Positions 6,828-15,414 of a stretch of DNA of 18,132 bases are shown one piece after another. Each line of letters starts with the position of its first letter. Position 1 is the stretch's first letter. The DNA is from an uncultured Collinsella sp. (GTDB lineage: Bacteria > Actinomycetota > Coriobacteriia > Coriobacteriales > Coriobacteriaceae): the NCBI GenBank assembly GCA_900545995.1, contig URBM01000021.1, forward strand, positions 1 to 18,132. Reading direction: 5' to 3'. The translations under genes were made by a program, and so were the position numbers. The notes beneath the pieces were generated by a model that was not told the origin of the DNA, did not search any database, and saw only the letters and a list, made by a program, of their open reading frames with translations.

Positions 6828-7874
6828 ATGTTTTGCACCAAGTGTGGCTCCGAGATGCCCGATGGAACCGATTTTTGCACGAACTGCGGGGCGCGCATGG
6901 GCGCTGCCTCTCCGGCGGCCGCGCCTGCTGAGCCCGCATCGATGCCGGCGGCAGGGATGCCTCCCGTGCAGAAGAAGTCGCATAAGCGAGCGGTGATTAT
7001 CGGCATATGTGCAGCGGGCGTGCTGGTGGCCGGCGGCGCTGCGCTGGCGCTGACCGGCGTGCTGGGTCCGCTTGGGCAGGGCAATTCATCGCAGATTACG
7101 GTACTGGGGTCCGACGAGGGTTCGGCCGAGCACAAGGACAAGGGAGGCGCCAAGGAGGAGCCTGCTGAAGAGCAAGAAGAGTCGGAAGAGCCCGAGCAGA
7201 CGGGCAGCAGTGTAAAGGTCGACCTCAACGACCAGGCAACCTATGCCGCCGCGAATCTGTTCCTGTCGAACTTTACGGAGGAACACTTCGATCGGGACTG
7301 GTATCAGGCGGGCGACTTCGATTCGACTGACGGACTTTCTGATGACGAGAAATACAAGCTGGTTAAGTTTATCTGGTGCCATTTTATTGACAACGCGCCG
7401 TATCGAATCGAGAAGGGTGACTATGACAACGGCAATCGCCAGCGCGTGGCGACTGATGCGGTCAATAGGGAACTCAACCGCTTGGCGGGCCTGACGCTTT
7501 CCGATGCCGATATGACTTATGACAGAACGCCGGAGGGGCAGGCGATTCCTGATTCGGCCGAAGCGCATGACGGGTACCTGTATCTGAAACAGGAATACGG
7601 CCAGGGAAATTACAACCCATCGTGTGCCATCGTTACGGGCGCGGCTGACCTTGGCGACAACATCTACGAGCTCACCTATGAGGTTTACAGTGCTGGCGGC
7701 ATGTTACTCCCTTCCGACATCCCCGAGAGCACCTACGGCCTGCCAAAGAACCAGTTCATCGCCGCAATTCAAGCGGACGCATCCATGGGCCGTACCGAGA
7801 CTTGCACGGTCCGCGTCGCGCAGGGCGACGGCGCTCCGACCTTCACACTGCTTAAAATGGGCGTCTACGATTAG
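6828..7874 (+). CDS. zinc-ribbon membrane-anchored protein
   Basis: The 348-residue protein begins with a zinc-ribbon, CxxC at C3/C6 and CxxC at C17/C20, in the form MFCTKCGSEMPDGTDFCTNC. An Ala/Pro-rich linker follows, then one membrane helix at about 55-79. A Glu-rich acidic linker runs from about 97 to 125, and an outer domain from about 135 begins YAAANLFLSNFTEEHF. Proteins with a zinc-ribbon head, a single transmembrane helix and an outside domain with an N-L-F-L-S-N-F motif are common in gut Firmicutes and Actinobacteria, and their role is unknown. The ribbon should face the cytoplasm. ATG at 6828 is preferred because the ribbon starts immediately after it and GAGGGG lies at 6812-6817; an upstream in-frame ATG at 6798 adds residues without family likeness. 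Confidence 0.85.
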   Translation: MFCTKCGSEMPDGTDFCTNCGARMGAASPAAAPAEPASMPAAGMPPVQKKSHKRAVIIGICAAGVLVAGGAALALTGVLGPLGQGNSSQITVLGSDEGSAEHKDKGGAKEEPAEEQEESEEPEQTGSSVKVDLNDQATYAAANLFLSNFTEEHFDRDWYQAGDFDSTDGLSDDEKYKLVKFIWCHFIDNAPYRIEKGDYDNGNRQRVATDAVNRELNRLAGLTLSDADMTYDRTPEGQAIPDSAEAHDGYLYLKQEYGQGNYNPSCAIVTGAADLGDNIYELTYEVYSAGGMLLPSDIPESTYGLPKNQFIAAIQADASMGRTETCTVRVAQGDGAPTFTLLKMGVYD

Positions 7875-7900
7875 ACTCGGCGTATAGCTCACTCTGATAG

Positions 7901-7930
7901 CGCCAGGCGACTTGCCCGTCTGGCGTTTTT
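7901..7930 (+). terminator. intrinsic terminator of the zinc-ribbon gene
   Basis: CGCCAG (7901-7906) pairs with CTGGCG (7920-7925), extended inward by GCG with CGT, and five Ts follow (7926-7930). Its 3' arm and T-run are the first bases of the 45-bp direct repeat that recurs at 9631. Confidence 0.85.
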
Positions 7931-7963
7931 GTTGCGGGGCTGGGCGTGCGCTTGAGCTGGAGT
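7919..7963 (+). repeat. 45-bp direct repeat, copy 1
   Basis: The unit begins TCTGGCGTTTTTGTTGCGGG and ends CTTGAGCTGGAGT. It matches 9631-9675 at 44 of 45 positions, the difference being G at 7948 versus A at 9660. It starts inside the 3' arm of the terminator of the zinc-ribbon gene. The two copies bracket the ATP-grasp gene. Confidence 0.93.
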
Positions 7964-8083
7964 ATTTGTCGCCTCCTGCCGCCTCATGCAAAAATGTGTT
8001 GCTAATTTAGAAGCCTATTCAAGCGCGCCGAAGTCGTGCGTGCTGGCGTAGCATGAGCAAAAAATCAAGCAATGGAGGGTAAT

Positions 8084-9550
8084 GTGGCAACATTGAAGAC
8101 GCGAGAGCTCGAAGATTATTTTGAACGCATCGTACGCACGCGCGAAGGTGACCTACCTGGTCGTCGCAAAGGCGACGAATACTTGTCTCAAACCCATGCG
8201 CTCTACCACGGAGATCCTGCGCCCTGGGCTTTAACGCCAAAGATATTCGATAAGGATATGACGGCGCTTCTTAAGGAGGCGGCCGAGCGCATGTACGGCA
8301 TTATGGACAAGGTGACGCGGGCGTTTTGTACTGATGCCTCCGTGCGCGCGTGGTTTCGCATAGATCCGGCTTTTGCTGACCTGTGCGCTATGGATGCCGG
8401 CTATGATTGCCAGATCCCCCTTGCGCGCGTTGATATCTTTCTTGACGAGGACACCGGTTCGTATACGTTTTGCGAGCTCAATACCGACGGCAGTGCTGGA
8501 ATGGTAGTAACCGATGAGGTCTGCCAGGCAGTGCGAATGACGCCTTCCTTTGAGGAGTTTGCATCCGACCACCCCGGCTTTCGGCAGTACGATTTGTGCG
8601 GTAGCTGGATAGATGCATTGTTTGAGACCTATGCAGAGTGGAAGCTGGCCCATCCTCGCCGCACCGAGGATAGTGCACGATCGGACGACGGGGCCCGCGT
8701 TGACGAGGGGCTCTATGCACCGCAATCAAAGAAATGTCCCGCCTCGGTGGCAATCGTCGACTATTCGGAAAGCATCGACTCGGAAGATGCGGCTCATTTT
8801 GTCGACCTTATGAGGCAGCGGGGTGTAGCCGCACGCTTTGCGGATGTGCGCGACCTGCGGATTGGCGAAGGCGAGAGCGGTGCTAGGTGCCTGTGCGATG
8901 CCGCTGGTCCTATTGATTGCGTCTGGCGGCGCGCGGTGACCGGCGAACTGTGGGATAAGCCGTGCGACGGACGCTCGGCCTTAATCGAGGCTGCCCAAGA
9001 AGGGCTTGCATGCATCGTCGGTGGTTTTAGAACGTGGCCGTGTGCGACTAAGACCGTATTTGCGTTTTTGTGGTCTCGGGCCGGTCAGTCCTTGTTGAGC
9101 CCGGAGGAGCAATCGTTTGTACGGGAGCATGTGCCCTATACCGAGATTATGGACGAAAGCACCCAGTTGTCGAGATTTGCCGAAAAGGACCGATGGATCG
9201 TCAAGCCGTGCGGCGGCTACAATGCGGTTGGCGTTGTCGCTGGTTTGGATGCCACGGAACAGGAATGGTCCCAGGTGCTTGCTCGTGCTGCGGCCGCTGG
9301 GGCGATTGTGCAGGAGTATGCTCAGCAGTATCAGACTCCCTGCTTGCGCGGAACGCTTGTCGATGGGCCGCATCGAGGAGAGGCACCCAAAGGACTTGTG
9401 GATGATCTCGGTTTTGCGCCCGCTTCTAATATGGAAGGCCTGTACCTGTATCGCGGCCGTTTTGCGGGCGTGTACACACGCGTCGGCTTTGCCAACACCA
9501 TAGGAGAGTGGACGAGCCGTTTGAACGTTGCGAGCTTTTTTGAGGAATAG
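8084..9550 (+). CDS. ATP-grasp ligase, glutathionylspermidine-synthase-like
   Basis: The 488-residue protein resembles the synthetase part of glutathionylspermidine synthase and related circularly permuted ATP-grasp proteins. Visible motifs are FCELNTDGSAG (129-138), typical of metal and ATP binding in this group, and RWIVKPCGGYNAVGV (370-384), a lysine-containing ATP-binding loop. Such enzymes join a carboxylate to an amine at the cost of ATP. No amidase domain or polyamine gene is nearby, so the real substrates are unknown. The GTG at 8084 is chosen because GGAGGG at 8074-8079 is then well placed; ATG at 8072 has that site inside its own coding sequence and none before it. Its flanks carry matching 45-bp repeats, and codon use seems slightly less GC-biased than in mfd, which hints at later arrival. 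Confidence 0.75.
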   Translation: MATLKTRELEDYFERIVRTREGDLPGRRKGDEYLSQTHALYHGDPAPWALTPKIFDKDMTALLKEAAERMYGIMDKVTRAFCTDASVRAWFRIDPAFADLCAMDAGYDCQIPLARVDIFLDEDTGSYTFCELNTDGSAGMVVTDEVCQAVRMTPSFEEFASDHPGFRQYDLCGSWIDALFETYAEWKLAHPRRTEDSARSDDGARVDEGLYAPQSKKCPASVAIVDYSESIDSEDAAHFVDLMRQRGVAARFADVRDLRIGEGESGARCLCDAAGPIDCVWRRAVTGELWDKPCDGRSALIEAAQEGLACIVGGFRTWPCATKTVFAFLWSRAGQSLLSPEEQSFVREHVPYTEIMDESTQLSRFAEKDRWIVKPCGGYNAVGVVAGLDATEQEWSQVLARAAAAGAIVQEYAQQYQTPCLRGTLVDGPHRGEAPKGLVDDLGFAPASNMEGLYLYRGRFAGVYTRVGFANTIGEWTSRLNVASFFEE

Positions 9551-9630
9551 CCGTTTCTTGGGGAGCCTTCCGTGGTTGCGGCGTTCGACGTGATGGGGAG
9601 ATTTTGGCGAAGCCGGCGAGTCCAGTTCTA

Positions 9631-9675
9631 TCTGGCGTTTTTGTTGCGGGGCTGGGCGTACGCTTGAGCTGGAGT
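9631..9675 (+). repeat. 45-bp direct repeat, copy 2
   Basis: This is identical to 7919-7963 except for A at 9660. Unlike copy 1 it lacks the 5' CGCCAG arm, so it forms only a weak hairpin (CCAG with CTGG) and is probably a poor terminator. It starts 81 bp after the ATP-grasp stop codon and ends 97 bp before mfd. Confidence 0.93.
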
Positions 9676-9694
9676 CCTCTTCATGCGCTACCAT
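9664..9694 (+). promoter_or_regulatory. possible mfd promoter
   Basis: TTGAGC at 9664-9669, within the 45-bp repeat, could be a -35 element and TACCAT at 9689-9694 a -10, with a 19-bp spacer. Transcription would begin near 9701 and pass through the hairpin at 9720-9747 before reaching mfd. The match is moderate. Confidence 0.35.
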
Positions 9695-9719
9695 GACAGG
9701 CAACGAATTTGACGAACGA

Positions 9720-9747
9720 CCCGCCGAGCTTGCCTCGGCGGGCTTTT
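9720..9747 (+). terminator. intrinsic terminator or attenuator in the mfd leader
   Basis: CCCGCCGAG (9720-9728) pairs perfectly with CTCGGCGGG (9734-9742) across a CTTGC loop; C9743 and TTTT (9744-9747) follow. It ends 25 nt before the mfd ATG and 14 nt before its ribosome binding site. That leaves too little room for a promoter downstream of it, so mfd transcription probably has to read through it. Confidence 0.8.
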
Positions 9748-9772
9748 GGCGTTGCAATGCCGGAGGAACAGC

Positions 9773-12700
9773 ATGCTCATTCACCGTATAGCCGCGCAGC
9801 TCTACACTGCCGAGGCGCTGCAGACCGTCGAGGCCGGACTCGATGCCGGCGAGGACGTGACGCTGGCCGTGTCGCAATCGGGTCGCACGCTTATGGCGGC
9901 AGCCCAGTTTGCGCGCCGTCCGCGCCCCACGGTCTACATTGTGAGCGGCGAGGACGCGGCCGATCGCGCCGCGCGCAGCCTTGCTGCTTATGTGGGCCTG
10001 GCGCACGTGTGCCGTTTTCCCGAGCGCAAGGACTATCCGTGGCGCGAGCAGGCGCCTGACGATGCCGTGGTTGCCCAGCGCTGCGAGGCGCTCGGGCGCA
10101 TCGTGCGCGGGGACAACTGCATCATGGTCGCCTCGGCCCGTGCGCTGCTGCGTTGCGTGCCGCCAGTCGAGAGCCGCTACTGGGAGTCCACTACTTTTGC
10201 GGTGGGCGAGGAGATTCCTTTTGACGAGGTGCCACAGCGCTTGGTGGGCATGGGCTACACCAATGCCGGTGCCGCCGACGCGCCCGGCCTGTTCCGTGTG
10301 CACGGCGACACCGTCGAGGTGTTCCCCGCGCAGGAAAAAGCGCCCGTGCGCATTGAGTTTTTCGGCGACGAGATCGATCGCATCCGCCGTATGGTGAGCT
10401 CAACGGGCCAGACCATCGGCAACGAAGACAGCATCGAGATCTTCCCCTGCCGTGAGCTGGCGCTTACCGACGAGGCCGTCCACAACATGCATGTGGCGCT
10501 CTATCGTGCCAGCCAGGACGACAGCAAACTGGCCGCATTGCTCGAGATGGTGGATGCGCGCATCGTCACGCCTGAGCTCGATCGCTTTTTGCCGGTGATG
10601 TACGGCCAGACCGTAAGCCCGCTGTCGCACGTGAGCGGCAAGGCGCTCGTGGTGCTGTCCGAGCCGCGCTCGCTGTTCGACGATTGCCTGCGCGCCTACG
10701 AGGATATCGAGGCCCGTGCCGGCGAGGCGGGGGTCGATCGCCTGGACGGCTTGTACGTGCGCGCCCAACAGCTCGACTTTGGTGCCCAGCAGCGCCTGAA
10801 CTACGTGAGCCTCATCCGTGCCGGCGGTGCGGTGACGGCCGAGCTCAAGATTGAGCAGCCGGCCATCGCAGGCTCGGACAACCGTTTTATGACGCGCATC
10901 CAGGAGGTCGTGGGTAAGCGCTGTGCCTGCGTGTTTGCCATCCCCGACCGCGGTGCGCGCGAGTCGATGGAGCTTACCTTTGGCGACGAGGGCATTACCT
11001 TTGAGGAGTCGCTGACCGCGGCGCCCGAAAATACCGGCGCTATCGGCGACCGCGTGCGCGTGGCAGCGGCGGATTCTGCCGACCGTGCCGCCCGCCAGGA
11101 GGCCCATGCTTCCATTCGCGAGCGCAAGGCAGATGCGCTCAACGCCCGCTCACTCGAGGCGGGTGCCGCCCAGGCTGCCGCCGGTGCTGCCGTGCCCACC
11201 ATCTCGCGCGGACGCGTAACCTTTGTCGATGCCGCCCTGCCGCAGGGCGTAGTGGTGCCCGATGCCAACCTGGCCGTGTTCTCGATCGCCGACCTCAACG
11301 CCCGCATGGACGCCAACCGCGCGCGCAGCCGCCGCAAGGTGGACATTACGCAGATCACGTTCCCGTTTAAGCCGGGCGACTACGTGGTGCACGCCACTCA
11401 CGGCATCGCGCTCTTTAGCGAGATCGCGCGCCAGGAAGTGGGCGGCAAGGAACGCGACTACTTTTTGCTGGAATACGCCGATGGCGACAAGCTCTACGTG
11501 CCGCTCGAGCAGGTTGACCGCATTACGCGCTACGTTGGCCCCGACGGCGATAAACCGCGTCTGACCAGACTCAACACCGCCGACTGGACGCGTGCCACCA
11601 ACAAGGCGCGCAAGAACGCCAAAAAGCTGGCGTTTGACCTGGTCGACCTGTATACGCGCCGCTCGTCGATTACCGGTATCGCCTGCCCGCCCGACACGCC
11701 CGAGCAGATCGAGATGGAGCAGAGCTTCCCTTACGACGAGACGCGCGACCAGCTGGAGGCCATCGCCGACATCAAGGCCGACATGGAGGCGCCCAAGCCC
11801 ATGGATCGCCTGCTGTGCGGCGACGTGGGTTTCGGCAAGACCGAGGTCGCTCTGCGCGCGGCGTTTAAGTGCGTGGACTCCGGCCGCCAGGTCATGGTGC
11901 TCTGCCCCACGACCATTCTGGCCCAACAGCACTACGAGACATTCTTTGAGCGTTTTGCCCCGTTTGGCTTGGAGGTCGAGGTACTCAGCCGCTTCCGCAC
12001 GCCGGCGCAGCAAAAGCGCGCGCTCAAGGCGTTTGCCGAGGGCACGATTGATGTGCTCATCGGCACGCACCGTCTGCTTTCGGCCGACGTGAACCCCAAG
12101 AACCTGGGCCTGGTGATCATCGACGAAGAGCAGCGCTTTGGCGTGCAGCACAAGGAGCAGCTCAAGAATCTGCGCGAGCAAATCGACGTGCTCACGCTCT
12201 CGGCAACGCCGATTCCGCGAACCATGCAGATGGCCACGAGCGGCGTGCGCGACATGAGCCTGATCACCACGCCGCCGACTGGGCGCCGCCCCGTGATCGT
12301 GCACGTGGGGGAGTACGACCCCGACGTGGTGAGCGCGGCGATTCGCCTGGAGGTGGGTCGCGGCGGCCAGGTGTACTACGTGTCCAACCGCGTCAAGACC
12401 ATCGACGACGCCGTGGCACGCGTGCACGAGGCCGCGCCCGAGGCTCGTGTGGGCGTGGCACACGGCAAGATGAGCCCGCGCGAGGTCGAGGACGTGATGA
12501 TCGAGTTCGCGACCAAAAAGATCGACGTGCTCATTGCCACGACCATCGTGGAGAGCGGCATCGACAACGCGACCGCCAACACGCTCATCATCGAGGATTC
12601 GCAGCGCCTGGGCCTGGCGCAGCTCTACCAGCTCAAGGGCCGTGTGGGCCGCTCTGCCACGCAGGCCTACGCGTACTTTATGTTCCCGGGCGAGCTGCCG

Positions 12701-13405
12701 CTCACCGAGGAGGCCACGGCGCGTCTGACCGCACTGTCCGAGTTCCAGGACCTGGGCAGCGGCATGCGTATCGCCATGCGCGACCTGGAGATTCGCGGCG
12801 CCGGCTCGCTTATGGGCGCCGAGCAGCACGGCAACCTGTCGAGCGTGGGCTTCGACCTGTTTACGCAGATGCTGGGCCAGGCCGTGGCCGAGGCGCGCGG
12901 CGATGACGATGCCGGCGTGGAGGCGGCGAGCGTGGGCATTAACCTGCCGGCCGACTACTTCTTGTCCGAGGAGTACCTGCCGGCGGTGGACCAGCGCGTG
13001 CTCGTGTACCGCAAGCTCGCGGCGGCTGAGGACCTGGAGAGTGTCGACGAGGTGCAGGAGGAGACCGAGGCCGCGCACGGTGAGCTTCCGTTGGCGGGAC
13101 TCAACCTGTTCAACCGCGCGCGCATCCGTATTCGCGGCGAGCGTCTGGGGCTCGAGAGCGTCACGCTCAGCGGCGGACGCATCACGTTTTTGGGCGTCGA
13201 CGTGCCCAAGAAGGTGGCCTTTGAGCTTAAGACCCGCTATGGCGCGGTGAACTTTCCCAAGAGCCGCAAGCTGTCGGTGCCCTACAAGGCGGGCGCCGGT
13301 GCGGGCAGCGGCCTGGGCCGCGGCCTCGACGCCAACGACGGCACCGGCCCGGTGGCCGCGGCACTCATGCTGCTGCAGCAGCTGGGCGCTAGTGATGATG
13401 ACTAG
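9773..13405 (+). CDS. mfd: transcription-repair coupling factor Mfd
   Basis: The 1210-residue ATP-dependent DNA translocase removes RNA polymerase stalled at DNA damage and recruits the UvrA/UvrB excision system. The N-terminal UvrB-like region includes GDTVEVFPA (178-186) and RIEFFGDEIDRIRR. The RNA-polymerase-interacting (CarD-like) domain starts near 530 with FKPGDYVVHATHGIALF. The RecG-like motor has Walker A GDVGFGKTE (683-691), Walker B DEEQ (784-787), SATPIPRT and QLKGRVGRS (about 953-961). The C-terminal TRCF domain follows, with a Gly/Ala-rich tail ending GASDDD. Length is typical (about 1150-1200). The ATG at 9773 has GGAGGA at 9762-9767. The upstream in-frame alternative at 9746 has no binding site. 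The PAP2 gene follows after 56 bp without a terminator. Confidence 0.98.
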   Translation: MLIHRIAAQLYTAEALQTVEAGLDAGEDVTLAVSQSGRTLMAAAQFARRPRPTVYIVSGEDAADRAARSLAAYVGLAHVCRFPERKDYPWREQAPDDAVVAQRCEALGRIVRGDNCIMVASARALLRCVPPVESRYWESTTFAVGEEIPFDEVPQRLVGMGYTNAGAADAPGLFRVHGDTVEVFPAQEKAPVRIEFFGDEIDRIRRMVSSTGQTIGNEDSIEIFPCRELALTDEAVHNMHVALYRASQDDSKLAALLEMVDARIVTPELDRFLPVMYGQTVSPLSHVSGKALVVLSEPRSLFDDCLRAYEDIEARAGEAGVDRLDGLYVRAQQLDFGAQQRLNYVSLIRAGGAVTAELKIEQPAIAGSDNRFMTRIQEVVGKRCACVFAIPDRGARESMELTFGDEGITFEESLTAAPENTGAIGDRVRVAAADSADRAARQEAHASIRERKADALNARSLEAGAAQAAAGAAVPTISRGRVTFVDAALPQGVVVPDANLAVFSIADLNARMDANRARSRRKVDITQITFPFKPGDYVVHATHGIALFSEIARQEVGGKERDYFLLEYADGDKLYVPLEQVDRITRYVGPDGDKPRLTRLNTADWTRATNKARKNAKKLAFDLVDLYTRRSSITGIACPPDTPEQIEMEQSFPYDETRDQLEAIADIKADMEAPKPMDRLLCGDVGFGKTEVALRAAFKCVDSGRQVMVLCPTTILAQQHYETFFERFAPFGLEVEVLSRFRTPAQQKRALKAFAEGTIDVLIGTHRLLSADVNPKNLGLVIIDEEQRFGVQHKEQLKNLREQIDVLTLSATPIPRTMQMATSGVRDMSLITTPPTGRRPVIVHVGEYDPDVVSAAIRLEVGRGGQVYYVSNRVKTIDDAVARVHEAAPEARVGVAHGKMSPREVEDVMIEFATKKIDVLIATTIVESGIDNATANTLIIEDSQRLGLAQLYQLKGRVGRSATQAYAYFMFPGELPLTEEATARLTALSEFQDLGSGMRIAMRDLEIRGAGSLMGAEQHGNLSSVGFDLFTQMLGQAVAEARGDDDAGVEAASVGINLPADYFLSEEYLPAVDQRVLVYRKLAAAEDLESVDEVQEETEAAHGELPLAGLNLFNRARIRIRGERLGLESVTLSGGRITFLGVDVPKKVAFELKTRYGAVNFPKSRKLSVPYKAGAGAGSGLGRGLDANDGTGPVAAALMLLQQLGASDDD

Positions 13406-13461
13406 CGAGTCGACGCTGCAAACACCCTATTTGGGCACTCTGGTTCCATCGAAAGGAAAGC

Positions 13462-14325
13462 ATGTCCGGATACATCTATAAGAAAGATGTCGCCATTATC
13501 GCAGTTGTTCTGTGCCTTTGTCTGGGCGTGGGCAGCTTCTTTGATTATCAAATCTCGAGTGCGCTGTTCAACATCGGCAGCATGTACGGTCGCTTTGTCG
13601 AGGCGGCCGGTGAGCTGCCGTTCGAGCTGACGGCGAGCATCGCGGGCGTTATGCTCGTGCGCTCGGCACGCCCCAATTCCAAGGCGAGCAAGTGGCTCGC
13701 TGCGCTGGGCGTTCTGATCAACGTAGGGCTGGTCGGCTACGAGATTATCGGATCGCTGCGCGTCGGCGGCAAGCTTATTGCGTTTCAGCTGGTTCTGACG
13801 TTTGCGTTGGTCATCGCAGCCAACCTCATTGCCTACCGCCTCACGCGCACGACCGAGCCCGGCGAGCTTACGCGCTGGGCGTTGATGGTGCTTGCCGTGT
13901 GGGTCGCTCAGGCCATTATCCTCAACGTCATTGTTAAGCCGTTGTGGTCGCGTCCGCGCATGCGCGTGATCGAGGTCACGCCGGGGCTCAATTTTCAGCC
14001 GTGGTGGGTGATCGGCAATCCCGACAAGTGGACCTATATCGCCGCCGGCGTGATCAAGGACGGGTTCAAGTCGTTTGCGAGTGGACACACGGCGCATGCG
14101 GCGATCGGCCTTATGCTCGCCGGGCTTCCCGCGATAGCCTTTAAGGAAAAACCTTCGCGTTGTCGCGTGATCTTTTGGGCGGCAGCTGTGGTCGCTGCGC
14201 TCGTCGCCTTTGGGCGCATCGTGATCGGTGCACACTTTTTGACTGACGTGAGCTGCGGCTTTGCCCTGGTGCTGGCACTTGAGTGCCTCGCCGCGCGCAT
14301 TGCCTATCCCAACGGCGTACAATAG
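13462..14325 (+). CDS. PAP2-family membrane phosphatase
   Basis: The 287-residue integral membrane protein carries the three phosphatidic acid phosphatase type 2 motifs. Motif 1 is K-x4-RP with K159 and R164-P165 (KPLWSRPR). Motif 2 is SGH at 207-209. Motif 3 is R-x5-H-x3-D with R252, H258 and D262 (GRIVIGAHFLTD). About six to seven hydrophobic helices are visible from residue 8 onward. Family members dephosphorylate lipid phosphates such as undecaprenyl pyrophosphate, phosphatidic acid or phosphatidylglycerophosphate on the outer face of the membrane; the substrate is not shown here. The ATG at 13462 follows AAAGGA at 13452-13457. It lies 56 bp after mfd and 45 bp before the aldolase gene, in a possible three-gene transcript. 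Confidence 0.9.
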   Translation: MSGYIYKKDVAIIAVVLCLCLGVGSFFDYQISSALFNIGSMYGRFVEAAGELPFELTASIAGVMLVRSARPNSKASKWLAALGVLINVGLVGYEIIGSLRVGGKLIAFQLVLTFALVIAANLIAYRLTRTTEPGELTRWALMVLAVWVAQAIILNVIVKPLWSRPRMRVIEVTPGLNFQPWWVIGNPDKWTYIAAGVIKDGFKSFASGHTAHAAIGLMLAGLPAIAFKEKPSRCRVIFWAAAVVAALVAFGRIVIGAHFLTDVSCGFALVLALECLAARIAYPNGVQ

Positions 14326-14370
14326 CTCCGTTTGAATCATCTGGCCGATATCCGGTAAGAGAGGATTGCC

Positions 14371-15396
14371 ATGCTCGCGTTTAACAACGACTATTCCCAC
14401 GGCGCACATCCGGCAGTGCTGCAGGCGCTTGTCGACACCAATATGGAGCCGCAGCCCGGCTACGGTACCGATGCGCATACCGAGCGTGCCAAGCAGCTTA
14501 TCCGCGAGGCCTGTCAGGCGCCCGACGCCGACGTGTTTTTTCTGGTGGGCGGCACGCAGGCCAACGCGACGGTGATCGACATGTTGCTTGCGCCGTACGA
14601 GGGCGTCGTTGCTGTTGAGACTGGCCACGTCGCCTGCCACGAGGCGGGCGCCATCGAGTTTGGCGGCCACAAGGTGCTCACCATCCCCGGCTACGAGGGC
14701 AAGATACACGCCGAGGACCTCGAGAGCTATATCCAGGTGTTCTACGAAAACGAGAGCTACGAGCACACGGTGTTCCCGGGCGCCGTGTACGTGAGCCTGT
14801 CGACTGAGTACGGCACGCTGTACTCCAAGGCCGAGCTCGCGGCGATTCACTCAGTGTGCCAGAAGCGTGAGATTCCGCTGTTTGTGGATGGCGCCCGCCT
14901 GGCCTATGCGCTGGCGGCCGATGAGTGCGACATTACCCTGCCCGAGCTGGCGCAGCTGTGCGACGTGTTCTACATCGGCGGCACCAAGTGCGGCGCGCTC
15001 TGCGGCGAGGCTGTGGTGTTTAGCGGCATGCACGCTCCGGCGCATCCCATTCCGCGTATTAAACAGCATGGCGCGTTGCTGGCCAAGGGCCGCCTGACGG
15101 GCGTGCAGTTTGAGTCTCTTTTTGCCGACGGCCTGTATTTTGAGATTGGTCGCCAGGCGATCGAGACCGCTCAGGCGCTGCGTCGCGTGCTGCATGAGCG
15201 CGGCTACCAGTTCTTCTTGGAGACGCCGACCAACCAGCAGTTTGTGATTCTGCCCAACGAGGACATGGCGCGCATTCGCGAGCATGCCTCGATCGAGTAC
15301 TGGGAAAAGTACGATGAGACCCACACGGTGGTGCGCTTTTGCACCAGCTGGGCCACGACGCAGGAGGATATCGACGCGCTGGCGGCGGTTCTGTAG
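14371..15396 (+). CDS. ltaE: threonine-aldolase-like PLP enzyme
   Basis: The 341-residue protein is a fold-type I PLP enzyme of the low-specificity L-threonine aldolase / beta-eliminating lyase group. It starts FNNDYSHGAHPAVLQAL. It has the phosphate-binding region GGTQANA (62-68), the cofactor-contacting FVDGARL segment (D173, R176), and the Schiff-base lysine K206 in IGGTKCGALCGE. Such enzymes cleave threonine or allo-threonine to glycine and acetaldehyde in the cytoplasm. Some close relatives have other beta-hydroxy amino acid substrates, so the exact specificity is uncertain. The ATG at 14371 has GAGAGGA at 14359-14365. It ends just before a very strong terminator, which would close a transcript with the PAP2 gene and mfd. 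Confidence 0.9.
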   Translation: MLAFNNDYSHGAHPAVLQALVDTNMEPQPGYGTDAHTERAKQLIREACQAPDADVFFLVGGTQANATVIDMLLAPYEGVVAVETGHVACHEAGAIEFGGHKVLTIPGYEGKIHAEDLESYIQVFYENESYEHTVFPGAVYVSLSTEYGTLYSKAELAAIHSVCQKREIPLFVDGARLAYALAADECDITLPELAQLCDVFYIGGTKCGALCGEAVVFSGMHAPAHPIPRIKQHGALLAKGRLTGVQFESLFADGLYFEIGRQAIETAQALRRVLHERGYQFFLETPTNQQFVILPNEDMARIREHASIEYWEKYDETHTVVRFCTSWATTQEDIDALAAVL

Positions 15397-15414
15397 CCTG
15401 ATGTAATGACGAGG

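Noticed and set aside
7919..9675. Composite transposon or integron cassette around the ATP-grasp gene
   Set aside because: The flanks are direct repeats without inverted ends, and there is no transposase, integrase or recombination-site-like structure. Only recombination or duplication can be argued.
8981..10303. 440-codon minus-strand frame across the ATP-grasp/mfd boundary
   Set aside because: It crosses two genuine genes, the direct repeat and a terminator, and its product resembles nothing known.
11150..13078. 642-codon minus-strand frame opposite mfd
   Set aside because: This is a typical high-GC antisense shadow (His/Arg/Leu-rich) opposite a strongly conserved gene.
13402..14850. 482-codon minus-strand frame opposite the PAP2 and aldolase genes
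   Set aside because: It spans two well-supported plus-strand genes and has no recognisable domain.
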